The position numbers were made by a program, and so were the translations under genes. A model generated the notes under the pieces. It searched no databases and was not told where the DNA came from. It saw nothing but the letters and a program-made list of their open reading frames with translations. A DNA stretch of 43,370 nt from JANMAT01 sp031359995. GTDB lineage: Bacteria; Actinomycetota; Acidimicrobiia; Acidimicrobiales; Ilumatobacteraceae. The stretch is from contig JANMAT010000072.1 in the NCBI GenBank assembly GCA_031359995.1, positions 1 to 43,370 of the forward strand. The letters are read 5' to 3'. Below are positions 15,998 through 23,165 of this stretch, one piece after another; within the stretch, counting starts at the first letter, position 1; the number at the start of each line of letters is the position of its first letter.

Positions 15998-16906
15998 CTA
16001 GGTCACCGACCTGAGCAACGAGCCCACGAGCAGGGCCCAGCCGTCGACGAGGACGAAGAGCACGAGCTTCACGGGCAGCGAGATGACGACCGGTGGCATC
16101 ATCAGCATCCCCAACGCGGAGAGCACCGACGACACGAGCAGGTCGATGAGCAGGAACGGCACCCACACGAGGAAGCCGATCGTGAACGCGGCGCGCAGCT
16201 CGGAGATGATGTAGGCCGGCAGCAGCACACGGGGGCTCACGTCCTTCGGCGTGGCGGGCTGGTCGCCCGCCAGCCCCTGCATGAGCGACAGGTCGTTCGT
16301 ACGGGTGTGCACCAGCAGGTAGTCGCGCAGCGGTTCCCAGCCGGCCTTCACCGCTTCGACCTGGGTGATCTTGCCCTTGAGCGCGGGCTGCAGGGCGACG
16401 TCGTTGATCTTGCCGAACACCGGGCCCATGGCGAACAGGGTCAGGAACGCGGCGAGCCCCGTGAGCACCTGGTTCGGTGGCGTGGTGTTGAGGCCGAGCG
16501 CCTGGCGGGTGAGGCCGAGCACGATGAGGAAGCGGGGGAAGGTGGTCGCCACCATCAGCAGCCCGGGCAGGAACGCCGCCATCGTCGTGATGACGATGAT
16601 GAGCACCGGGTTGTTGGTGCCGTTGGGGCTGGTGACCGACACCCGCACCGAGCTGTCGCCCGGCGTGGGCACAGTGGGCGTGACCACGCTGCCCACGGTG
16701 GGCGCGGCGATGCTCGGCGTCGGTGCGGCACTGGTGGCCGTGGTGGCGGCGCTGGCACCCGTCGGCGGCGTGGTGGTCGTGGCGGCCGAGGCGGTGCCAC
16801 CGCCGCTGAACCACAGCACCATGACGGCGACGGCCGCGGCGATGAGCCCCGCGAGACGTCGGGCGGCCACCACCTGCGGGCGTGGACGGGGTGACGACAC
16901 GGTCAC
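15998..16906 (-). CDS. fliP: Flagellar export gate protein FliP, with Thr/Pro-rich insertion
   Basis: A 302-residue FliP, longer than usual (~245). A signal peptide (RRLAGLIAAAVAVMVLW, then ASA) is followed by a ~45-residue Ala/Thr/Pro-rich stretch (ATTTTPPTGASAATT and onward) that most FliP proteins lack. The conserved core then starts with SPNGTNNPVLIIVI. Core motifs include FPRFLIVLGLTRQALGLNTT, PPNQVLTGLAAFLT, the ISELRAAFTIGFLVWVPFL motif and GMLMMPPVVISLPVKL. Five FliP form the export channel. The GTG at 16906 overlaps the fliO stop (GTGA); a second in-frame GTG is two codons on. Confidence 0.95.
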   Translation of the reverse strand: MTVSSPRPRPQVVAARRLAGLIAAAVAVMVLWFSGGGTASAATTTTPPTGASAATTATSAAPTPSIAAPTVGSVVTPTVPTPGDSSVRVSVTSPNGTNNPVLIIVITTMAAFLPGLLMVATTFPRFLIVLGLTRQALGLNTTPPNQVLTGLAAFLTLFAMGPVFGKINDVALQPALKGKITQVEAVKAGWEPLRDYLLVHTRTNDLSLMQGLAGDQPATPKDVSPRVLLPAYIISELRAAFTIGFLVWVPFLLIDLLVSSVLSALGMLMMPPVVISLPVKLVLFVLVDGWALLVGSLLRSVT

Positions 16907-17487
16907 CGCCCCGGCTTGGTCGACGCGAGCTCGTCGAGGTCGTAGTTGCGCACGGTACGGGCCCGGGCCCGGTCGAGGATGCCGCGGCGATGCTGCTCCT
17001 CGGCCACGGCGGCGGCGATCAGGGACGGCTGGCCGACGCGACGACGGGGGAGACCGGCGCGGGCGACCGCGGCGTCGGCCTCGGCGAAGGTGGGCACGTG
17101 GAGGGCGGGAGCCATCGGCGCCGCTGGCGCAGCGGGTGCCATCGGCGCGTCGGCCGTGGGCGCCGGCGTGACGACGGATGGGGCCGGCGCGGGGGCGGAG
17201 GCCGGGGCCGGGACGGCCAGGGCGGGGGGAAGGGCGGCGGCGAGCGCGGCCGGGAACGCCGGTGTCTCGCTGGATCCCAGCTCGGCCACGACCGTGGTGG
17301 ACGACGCCGTGATGGTCACGAGGAAGCGGCGGTCCTCGGTCTCCAGCACGGCGGCCATGACGCCACGCGAGATCGAGGTGCGCGAGGTGACCCGTAGCGT
17401 GTCGGCGCCGGGGCGGCGCTTCAGCTTGCGGCGGGTGACGATGAGGGCGATGGCCAGGATGACCGTGGCGATCGCCAACCGGGTCAT
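16903..17487 (-). CDS. fliO: FliO-like export gate assembly protein
   Basis: A 194-residue protein with one N-terminal membrane helix (TRLAIATVILAIALIVT) and a cytoplasmic SH3-like strand region (DTLRVTSRTSISRGVMAAVL, then RRFLVTITASSTTVVAEL), the usual FliO organisation. A Pro/Ala-rich linker (~80-130) and a basic helical C-terminus follow. FliO helps FliP assemble into the gate. The call rests on this pattern and on the fliN-fliO-fliP position; sequence conservation in the family is low. Both neighbours are coupled: ATGA with fliN and GTGA with fliP. Confidence 0.82.
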   Translation of the reverse strand: MTRLAIATVILAIALIVTRRKLKRRPGADTLRVTSRTSISRGVMAAVLETEDRRFLVTITASSTTVVAELGSSETPAFPAALAAALPPALAVPAPASAPAPAPSVVTPAPTADAPMAPAAPAAPMAPALHVPTFAEADAAVARAGLPRRRVGQPSLIAAAVAEEQHRRGILDRARARTVRNYDLDELASTKPGR

Positions 17488-17795
17488 GACCGTTGCGGCG
17501 GGAGGATCTCCGTGATCCGCACGCCGAGATCGTCACCGACGACCACGACCTCGCCCCGGGCAACGAGGGTGCCGTTGGCCAGCACCTCCACGAGTCCGCC
17601 CGCCGGACCGAGCTCGATGACCGAGCCGGTGCGCAGCTGGAGCAGCTCGTGCACGTTGAGTCGGGCGCGGCCGAGGACCACGACGATCTCGAGCGCGACA
17701 CCAGCGATGACCGCGAGGTTCCCCGGCTCCGCACTGGTGACCCCTTCGCCCAAGGGGGTCAGCTGGACTGGCGCAGGTGTGGGTGTCTCATGCAT
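17484..17795 (-). CDS. fliN: Flagellar motor switch protein FliN
   Basis: A 103-residue FliN consisting of the SpoA domain with a short N-terminal tail. Family core: VALEIVVVLGRARLNVHELL, then GSVIELGPAGGLVEVLANGT, and VVVGDDLGVRITEI. FliN forms the bottom of the C ring, binds FliH and helps switch rotation. The ATG at 17795 has GAGGAG 7 nt upstream and overlaps the end of fliM by 8 nt. It is not the longer FliY form with a CheC-like phosphatase domain. Confidence 0.95.
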   Translation of the reverse strand: MHETPTPAPVQLTPLGEGVTSAEPGNLAVIAGVALEIVVVLGRARLNVHELLQLRTGSVIELGPAGGLVEVLANGTLVARGEVVVVGDDLGVRITEILPPQRS

Positions 17796-18780
17796 CGTGC
17801 GTCTCCTCGACATGTCCATCGTGGACGTGGCCCATGAAGCTGGATCCGATCCCACCTTGGTGGCTCGGTGGGAGGCCCGGCCCATCCTCGAAGGGATGCC
17901 AGTCGACCGACAGAGCGAAGCGTCGACCGCGGCGACCGAGGTGGCCGGTGAACAGGGGGCTTCCGGCGATCACCGCGGTGGCGGGCCGGTTCATGCGGTG
18001 GTCGAGCACGATGACGTCGCCGACCGAGAGCGCGGCGATCATCGGTGCGGGGACCGGCGTGGCGTTCAGGCGGGCCTCGATGGTGACGGGCAGCTGACGC
18101 ACCAGTAGCTCCATGCCGTCGCCGGGTCCCTCGAGCGAGGGGTCGCGCTCGTTGGCGGCGGCAGCCAGCCTGGCCAGCGCCGGTTGCAGCGTGGCCAGCG
18201 GCAGCACCACGGTGATGTCGCCCACGATGCCGGCCACGGGCACGTGCATCGAGTAGGTGAGCACCAGCACGATGTTGTTGGGTGCGGTGATGGCGACGAA
18301 CTGCGGGCTGAAGTCGAGGCTCTGCAGCGACGGTTGCACCTCGATGAACTGGCCGAGGGCCTCGCCGAGGGCGCTGGTGGCCGACACCGCGAGGCGCCGC
18401 AGCGAGGGCACCTCGAGCTCGGTGGGCCGGCGGGGTGGTGCCATGGTGCCCCGGCCGCCGAGCAGGCGGTCGGCCAGCGCGAGGGCGATGGATGTGTCGG
18501 CCTCGATGAGGGCGGCGGCGGGCAGCGGTGGCACGGCGACGGAGGCGAGGACCGTGTAGTTCGGCAGCGTGCGGACGTAGTCCTCCCACGAGACCTGGGT
18601 CGTGCGCAGGACCTCGACGCTGGTGGAGGTGCGGATCGCCGATCCGATGGTGCCGGCGAGCCGGCGGGTGAACGTCTCGTGAAAGACGTCCAACGAGCGG
18701 ATCTGATCTCGCGACAGCCGGCTCGGACGCCGGAAGTCGGCGCGTTCCCAGCTGGCGGAATCAGGTGTTCGGTCGTTCAT
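17788..18780 (-). CDS. fliM: Flagellar motor switch protein FliM (no N-terminal CheY-binding peptide)
   Basis: A 330-residue FliM. The middle domain starts almost at once, with DFRRPSRLSRDQIRSLDVFH at residues 15-34. It continues through EDYVRTLPNYTVLA, GGRG (the FliG-contact loop) and LEVPSLRRLAVSATSALGEA, and ends with a C-terminal FliN-like SpoA domain (RLNATPVPAPMIAALSVGDV). Usual FliM proteins begin with an LSQ-x-EID-x-LL peptide that binds CheY-P, about 40 residues before the RRP motif; here only 14 unrelated residues precede it. Either CheY binds elsewhere or the motor is not switched in the standard way. It is the first gene after the hairpin at 18844-18873 and overlaps fliN by 8 nt. 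Confidence 0.94.
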   Translation of the reverse strand: MNDRTPDSASWERADFRRPSRLSRDQIRSLDVFHETFTRRLAGTIGSAIRTSTSVEVLRTTQVSWEDYVRTLPNYTVLASVAVPPLPAAALIEADTSIALALADRLLGGRGTMAPPRRPTELEVPSLRRLAVSATSALGEALGQFIEVQPSLQSLDFSPQFVAITAPNNIVLVLTYSMHVPVAGIVGDITVVLPLATLQPALARLAAAANERDPSLEGPGDGMELLVRQLPVTIEARLNATPVPAPMIAALSVGDVIVLDHRMNRPATAVIAGSPLFTGHLGRRGRRFALSVDWHPFEDGPGLPPSHQGGIGSSFMGHVHDGHVEETHDA

Positions 18781-18812
18781 CGTGGCTCCGGACGTCGCGC
18801 CCGTCCTGGGCG

Positions 18813-18837
18813 CTGCTCCGACCGTGGTGGCTCCGAC
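18813..18837 (-). repeat. Direct repeat GCTCCGACCG x2 upstream of fliM
   Basis: GCTCCGACCG occurs twice 15 nt apart (about 18813-18822 and 18828-18837) between the motB hairpin and the fliM start. No promoter of the shared flagellar type is visible here. The repeat may be a regulator site or chance. Confidence 0.35.
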
Positions 18838-18843
18838 CGGCGA

Positions 18844-18873
18844 GCGGCCCGTCCCTCGCCAGGGACGGGCCGC
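18844..18873 (-). terminator. Perfect 13-bp hairpin between motB and fliM
   Basis: GCGGCCCGTCCCT (18844-18856), loop CGCC and AGGGACGGGCCGC (18861-18873). It starts 25 nt past the motB stop and precedes fliM by ~65 nt. It is probably the terminator or attenuator of the flbD-motA-motB unit. Confidence 0.75.
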
Positions 18874-18897
18874 CGGAGCTGCGGTCGGGTTCGCCGG

Positions 18898-19857
18898 TCA
18901 GCCGGCCGCGGTCGTGGCCGGTTCGGCCACCGCAGTCGTCCCGCTCGGGCCGGGCTCGACCGCGGCGGCGCCGTCGGCCGTCGTGGTCGCGGTGGTCGGC
19001 GGGGCCGGCGTCGTGGCCTTGGCCAGCACGACGATCTCGACCCGGCGGTTCTTGGCGAGGGCCTCTTCACTGTCGCCGGTGTCGACGGGGTGGAACTCGC
19101 CGTAGCCGGTGGCGGCCAGACGCTCGGGCGGGATGCCCATGTCGTTCGCCATCGTGCGCAGGACCGAGATGGCACGGTCGGCCGACAGGTTCCAGTTGTC
19201 GTACCCGACGCGGGCCAGTGGCCGCTTGTCGGTGTGGCCTTCGATGATGATCTTGTTGGCGATGCCGCGGAACTCGGGGGCGAGGGCGGCGATGATGTCC
19301 TTGCCGCCGCCGGTCATGGCGGCCGAGCCCGACGGGAACAGCACGCCGTCGGTCTGCACGGTCACCACGAGGCCGCGGGCCTCCACGCGGATGGTCGTGG
19401 CCGACGCCGGCACCTGGGCGCCGGACAGCTGCGCCTCGAGCCGCTTGGCCACACCCTGCAGCTCACCGGTGGTGAGCTCGCTGTCGCCGCCGGCGCCACC
19501 GGTGCCGTCGGTCGAGCCGGTGGCGCCGCCCGCGGCGGGGTCGCTGGTGACGGTCGTGTCGCCCGCCGTGAGATCGGCCACGGTCTCGGACGGCGCGGTC
19601 TCGCCCGGGCTGGCATCCGCCGGATCGGTGACGACCGACGCGGCGGGGTTCCCGAAGTCGCCCAGGCCCTGGGTGAACTTCTTGAACTTGTTGAGGTCGA
19701 TGGTGGCCAGCACCCAGAGCACCAGGAACAGGGCCATCAGCACGGTCAGGAGGTCGGCGTAGGTGACGAGGAAGCGGGCGTCGCCGTGGCCGCCGCCACC
19801 ACCGTGACCGCCGCGACGCTTCTTCTTCCCGCCTCCTCCACCGCCGTGGCCGGACAT
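18898..19857 (-). CDS. motB: Flagellar motor stator protein MotB
   Basis: A 319-residue MotB. A Gly/Lys/Arg/His-rich cytoplasmic tail (residues 1-27, with GGGGGGKKKRRGG) precedes the single membrane helix RFLVTYADLLTVLMALFLVL. This helix carries the proton-binding Asp at residue 35. Then come the plug/linker (LNKFKKFTQGLGDF), a ~60-residue Thr/Gly/Asp-rich spacer and an OmpA-like peptidoglycan-binding domain (IIIEGHTDKRPLARVGYDNW, then AISVLRTMANDMGI and KNRRVEIVVL). A disordered Thr/Pro tail ends it. The ATG at 19857 shares one base with the motA stop (TGATG), so the in-frame extension upstream is not used. Confidence 0.96.
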   Translation of the reverse strand: MSGHGGGGGGKKKRRGGHGGGGGHGDARFLVTYADLLTVLMALFLVLWVLATIDLNKFKKFTQGLGDFGNPAASVVTDPADASPGETAPSETVADLTAGDTTVTSDPAAGGATGSTDGTGGAGGDSELTTGELQGVAKRLEAQLSGAQVPASATTIRVEARGLVVTVQTDGVLFPSGSAAMTGGGKDIIAALAPEFRGIANKIIIEGHTDKRPLARVGYDNWNLSADRAISVLRTMANDMGIPPERLAATGYGEFHPVDTGDSEEALAKNRRVEIVVLAKATTPAPPTTATTTADGAAAVEPGPSGTTAVAEPATTAAG

Positions 19858-20624
19858 CAGGCGGCCTTCTTGCCGCTCGTCCGCGCTGACGGGGGCAGGA
19901 ACACCTCGAGGCGCTCCAGCATGGCGCGACCCGGCAGGCCGTGGAGGATGGTGCACACCCCGTCGACCATCATCTCGTAGCCGAGCATCTCGGTCTCGTG
20001 CATGCGGCCGAGCTTGTCGGCCAGCGGCGTGAGCACGACGTTGCCCAAGGTGAGGCCGTAGAGCGTTGCCGTCATGGCGACGGCGAGGCTGTGGCCGATC
20101 TTGTCGGGGTTGGAGAGCTCACCCAGCATGTTGATGAGGCCCATGGTGGTACCGGCCAGACCGAGGATCGGGGCGTAGCCGGCGCCCTTCACGCAGATCT
20201 CCTTGTACCGGGTGTGGCGCTCGGTCACGGCGGCGACATAGCCGTCGAGCTCCTCCCGGATGCGGCCCTCGTCGGCGCCGTCGACCAGCAGGGTGAGGCC
20301 GTGCTTCAGGAACGGGTCCTCGATGCTGGCCAGACGGCCTTCCAGGGCCAGGTGGCCCTCCTTGCGGGCCACGTCGCCGAGCTCGACGAGCTGGGCGATG
20401 ATGCCGCTCAGGTCGAGCGGGTTCTTGAGCATGGCCTTGATGACGATGCCGGGCATCTTCATGACGTCGCCGAAGGTGAAGCAGGCGACGGTCACGCCGA
20501 AGGTGCCGAGGAACACGAGCACGATGGAGGGGATGGCGATGAGGGCGCCGATGCTGCCGCCTTCCATCACGGTGCTGGCGAGCATGGCGACGAAGGCGAG
20601 GATCATGCCGATGGGAAGCAACAT
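19857..20624 (-). CDS. motA: Flagellar motor stator protein MotA
   Basis: A 255-residue MotA with four membrane helices (MLLPIGMILAFVAMLASTV, IPSIVLVFLGTFGVTVACF, YAPILGLAGTTMGLINML, AVAMTATLYGLTLGNVVL). The cytoplasmic loop contains the FliG-contact residues, in ARKEGHLALEGRLASIEDPF and RHTRYKEICVKGAG. Five MotA surround two MotB in the torque unit. No clear Na+-specific residues were assessed; the Thr-rich third helix would have to be compared with PomA. It follows flbD by 3 nt and is coupled to motB. Confidence 0.96.
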   Translation of the reverse strand: MLLPIGMILAFVAMLASTVMEGGSIGALIAIPSIVLVFLGTFGVTVACFTFGDVMKMPGIVIKAMLKNPLDLSGIIAQLVELGDVARKEGHLALEGRLASIEDPFLKHGLTLLVDGADEGRIREELDGYVAAVTERHTRYKEICVKGAGYAPILGLAGTTMGLINMLGELSNPDKIGHSLAVAMTATLYGLTLGNVVLTPLADKLGRMHETEMLGYEMMVDGVCTILHGLPGRAMLERLEVFLPPSARTSGKKAA

Positions 20625-20627
20625 GGC

Positions 20628-20942
20628 TCAGCCCCCCATCCGCTGGTCGCGGGCCTGCTTGAACGAGACCACCTGGGCGGTGTCGGCGTCGTCGCCGATA
20701 GCGGTGGGCTTCACGGGCTTCACGGGCATCACGAAGAACGAGCTGAGCTCGTCGGCCGCGGCCAGCACCGTGGAGCGGAAGCGCACAACGGCGGCGGTCA
20801 CGTCGGTGGGAGGCTCCTGCACGAGCACCCGGTTGCCATCAGCGAGCGTGATGACGGTGTCGTGGCCTGTTCCCTCGACGAACACGATGAGGTCCGGGTT
20901 CATCCAGAGCTCCTCACCGCGAATGCGGTGCAAGCAGATCAT
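20628..20942 (-). CDS. flbD: Flagellar protein FlbD-like
   Basis: A 104-residue protein. The N-terminal ~60 residues fit the FlbD family of Gram-positive flagellar clusters: MICLHRIRGEELWMNPDLIV, FVEGTGHDTVITLADGNR, then VQEPPTDVTAAVVRFR. This family differs from the NtrC-like FlbD of Caulobacter. It lies directly before motA, as in Bacillus and other Gram-positives; its biochemical role is unknown. The C-terminal ~40 residues are unrelated to the core. It is the first gene behind the flagellar-type promoter at 21021-21050. GGAG lies 10-13 nt before the ATG. Confidence 0.88.
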   Translation of the reverse strand: MICLHRIRGEELWMNPDLIVFVEGTGHDTVITLADGNRVLVQEPPTDVTAAVVRFRSTVLAAADELSSFFVMPVKPVKPTAIGDDADTAQVVSFKQARDQRMGG

Positions 20943-21020
20943 TGTCGTCTCTCCTTAGACGTTGATGGCGGAACCGTGGCGCGGTGAGCGACACGATCGA
21001 TGGCGTCCATGTCCACGCTC

Positions 21021-21050
21021 GGTGTCGGCCGTGGCGGTCGGGGTTCAAGG
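21021..21050 (-). promoter_or_regulatory. Flagellar-type promoter of flbD-motA-motB
   Basis: On the minus strand CCTTGAACCCCG (complement of 21039-21050), 9 bases, then GCCGACACC (complement of 21021-21029). It is identical to the fliC promoter at 21 defined positions and at the same spacing. The leader to the flbD ATG is ~70 nt. Confidence 0.8.
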
Positions 21051-21115
21051 CCGGGTCAACCGACCAGAAGATCGCGTCGGGAGCGGCCACACAACGACCC
21101 CCGGGCGCGCACCGA

Positions 21116-21138
21116 CCGCCGGGCCCAGGGCCCGGCGG
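21116..21138 (-). terminator. 11-bp near-perfect palindrome after flgE
   Basis: CCGCCGGGCCC (21116-21126), A, GGGCCCGGCGG (21128-21138). It is ~60 nt beyond the flgE stop, a likely part of the terminator of the flgB-flgE unit. Confidence 0.55.
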
Positions 21139-21163
21139 CGGTCACGGGGGTCACGGCGCGGAC

Positions 21164-21181
21164 GGCGACACGGGTGTCGCC
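21164..21181 (-). terminator. Short hairpin just after flgE
   Basis: GGCGACAC/GTGTCGCC palindrome (21164-21181), 17 nt past the flgE stop. It forms a tandem with the palindrome at 21116-21138. Confidence 0.45.
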
Positions 21182-21197
21182 GGCGGCGGCGCGGGGA

Positions 21198-22445
21198 TCA
21201 GCGCTTGATGTTGACGAGGTCGCCGAGCATCTCGTCCGAGGTCGAGATGACCCGGCTGTTGGCCTGGAAGCCGCGTTGGGCCAGCACGAGGTTCGTGAAC
21301 TCGTTGGCCAGGTCCACGTTGGAGCCCTCGAGCGATCCGGGCGCCAGCGAGCCGAGCGCACCGGTGCCGGCCCAACCGAAGCGCGGCTCGCCCGACGTGA
21401 GCGACGCGGCGAACTGGTCGTCGCCGACGCGCAGCAGGCCTTCGCGGTTGGCCACGTCGGCCATGGCGATGATGCCGAGCACCTTGGTCTGGCCGTTGGC
21501 GTACAGGCCGTTCACCGACCCGTCGGCGCCGAAGGTGACGCTGGTGAGCTCGGCGCCGGCCGAGCCGTCGTGCGTGGGGATGTCCATCGTGGAGGACCGG
21601 TCGTACTGCGTGAGCGGATGGGTGGCATCGCCCATGTTGAACGTGATGTTCTGGGCGGCGGCACTCCCGAACACGACGCCGTTCAGCGTGAACGATGCCG
21701 GTGTGGTCAGCGTGCCCGTGTTGTCGAAGTTCACGACCGGCGGGACGGCCGGGGTGATGTCGATGACGGTGCCCGTGGCGTCCTTGTAGCTGATGGACGC
21801 GGTCCAGTCGCCGGGCGTCGCCTCCTTGGTGAGCGTCACCGACACCTCGTGACCGCTGCCGAGCGAGTCGTAGATGGTGGCCGTCGTGACGCTGGTGCCA
21901 CCCACGGGCAGCCCGGCCTTCACGTTGCCGGCCAGCGTGGCGTTCGTCGTGGCCGCCGGCTGCAGGGGCCCCGTGGGGACCTGCAGCGAGCCCGTGGGCC
22001 CGCCGGTGGGGATGTTGCCGTTGGCGTCGGCCGCCCATCCCTTGACCCGGCTGCCGTCGTTCGTGGTGAGCGTGCCGGTGGAATCCCAGGCGAAGGCGCC
22101 GTTGCGGGTCAGCAGCTGCTGGCCGTCACGGTCGATCACGAAGAAGCCGTCGCCCTGGATGGCGAGATCGGTCTGCCGTCCGGTCAGCTGCAGGGCGCCC
22201 TGCGTGAAGGCGGCGGACACACCGGCGATGCGGGTGCCGAGGCCGATCTGCAGCGGGTTCACGCCGCCCTGGGCGCCGGTGGGCAGACCGCCGCCGCGGA
22301 TGGTCTGGGCCAGGCTCTCGGAGAACGAGGCGCGCGACGCCTTGAAGCCGGCGGTGTTGACGTTGGCGATGTTGTTGGACGTGACGTCCATCATGACTTC
22401 GTGGGCCCGGAGGCCGGAAACCGCGCTGTACAAGGCACGGATCAT
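21198..22445 (-). CDS. flgE: Flagellar hook protein FlgE
   Basis: A 415-residue hook protein. The N-terminal signature is MDVTSNNIANVNTAGFKASR at residues ~19-38. The TGRQTDLAIQGDGFFVIDRD segment is shared by FlgE/F/G, and the C-terminal helix is EFTNLVLAQRGFQANSRVIS. The length and large middle region (residues ~150-300) mark it as hook rather than distal rod (FlgG ~260 residues). No flgF or flgG is present in the window. It follows flgD, its cap protein, by 27 nt and is the last gene of the flgB unit. Confidence 0.93.
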   Translation of the reverse strand: MIRALYSAVSGLRAHEVMMDVTSNNIANVNTAGFKASRASFSESLAQTIRGGGLPTGAQGGVNPLQIGLGTRIAGVSAAFTQGALQLTGRQTDLAIQGDGFFVIDRDGQQLLTRNGAFAWDSTGTLTTNDGSRVKGWAADANGNIPTGGPTGSLQVPTGPLQPAATTNATLAGNVKAGLPVGGTSVTTATIYDSLGSGHEVSVTLTKEATPGDWTASISYKDATGTVIDITPAVPPVVNFDNTGTLTTPASFTLNGVVFGSAAAQNITFNMGDATHPLTQYDRSSTMDIPTHDGSAGAELTSVTFGADGSVNGLYANGQTKVLGIIAMADVANREGLLRVGDDQFAASLTSGEPRFGWAGTGALGSLAPGSLEGSNVDLANEFTNLVLAQRGFQANSRVISTSDEMLGDLVNIKR

Positions 22446-22472
22446 GGTGGTGGTTCCTTTGGTCGGAGCGGA

Positions 22473-23156
22473 TCAGGACGCGAGCCCGGAGGGCTGCAGG
22501 GTGCGGAAGAGCTGGTTGGCACTGGCGAAAGCGGTGATCTCGGCGACGACGTCGCGGACGGTGCCCGTGGCCGCGACAGGGGCCGACGCGGCCGCGGTGA
22601 TGGCCTTGGTCGAGGTTGGTGTGGTGCCGGACGAGCTCGACGACGAGGTCCCGCTGGTCGCGGTGCTCGGCGTCGTGGCCGTGCTCACGGCCGCGCTCGC
22701 CCCGTCGGTGGCGGTGCCGGCCGACATGGTCTCCATGTTGGCGAGCGGCATCTCCTTGCCGCTGGCCAGCACGAGCACCGGGCCCGTGGGGGTGAAGCGG
22801 GCCGACGACACCGTGCCCGTGAGGGCGGCGCCGGCGGCGTCGGTGCCGGTCACGTTGCGACCGATCACCTCGGAAGCCATGCGGGCCTGGTCGAGCGAGT
22901 TGCTCGACGTCTGCGACGCCTGGATCTTCTGCAGGCTCTCGACCTGGGTGAACATCGCCACCTGGCCGAGCATCGCCGACGGATCCGACGGGCTGAACGG
23001 GTTCTGGTACTTCAGCTGGGCGACGAGCAGCTTCAGGAACGCGTCGGAGCCGAGCTTGCCGAGCGCGTTGTTCGCCGAGCCCGACGTCTTGGCCGAGGAG
23101 TTGGCGGCGACGAGGGCGGAGTTGACGTTCGTGGTGGGAACGACCGAGTCAGGCAT
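22473..23156 (-). CDS. flgD: Flagellar hook-capping protein FlgD
   Basis: A 227-residue FlgD. The conserved N-terminal part is NALGKLGSDAFLKLLVAQLK then YQNPFSPSDPSAMLGQVAMF and TQVESLQKIQ, the family hallmark. The domain after it (residues ~85-150: EVIGRNVTGTDAAGAALTGT) is shortened, and the C-terminus is Ser/Thr-rich (TATSGTSSSSSSGTTPTSTK) before a final helix. FlgD caps the growing hook. A relaxed copy of the flagellar promoter motif lies ~130 nt upstream inside fliK. Confidence 0.93.
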   Translation of the reverse strand: MPDSVVPTTNVNSALVAANSSAKTSGSANNALGKLGSDAFLKLLVAQLKYQNPFSPSDPSAMLGQVAMFTQVESLQKIQASQTSSNSLDQARMASEVIGRNVTGTDAAGAALTGTVSSARFTPTGPVLVLASGKEMPLANMETMSAGTATDGASAAVSTATTPSTATSGTSSSSSSGTTPTSTKAITAAASAPVAATGTVRDVVAEITAFASANQLFRTLQPSGLAS

Positions 23157-23165
23157 GTGGACCTC

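Larger units (their letters stand above)
20943..21197. other. Intergenic region between flgE and flbD
   Basis: This 255-nt region holds the flbD promoter (21021-21050), a GGTCGG/CCGACC dyad around its -35 (21036-21065) and two hairpins after flgE (21116-21138, 21164-21181). No gene is supported. Confidence 0.7.
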
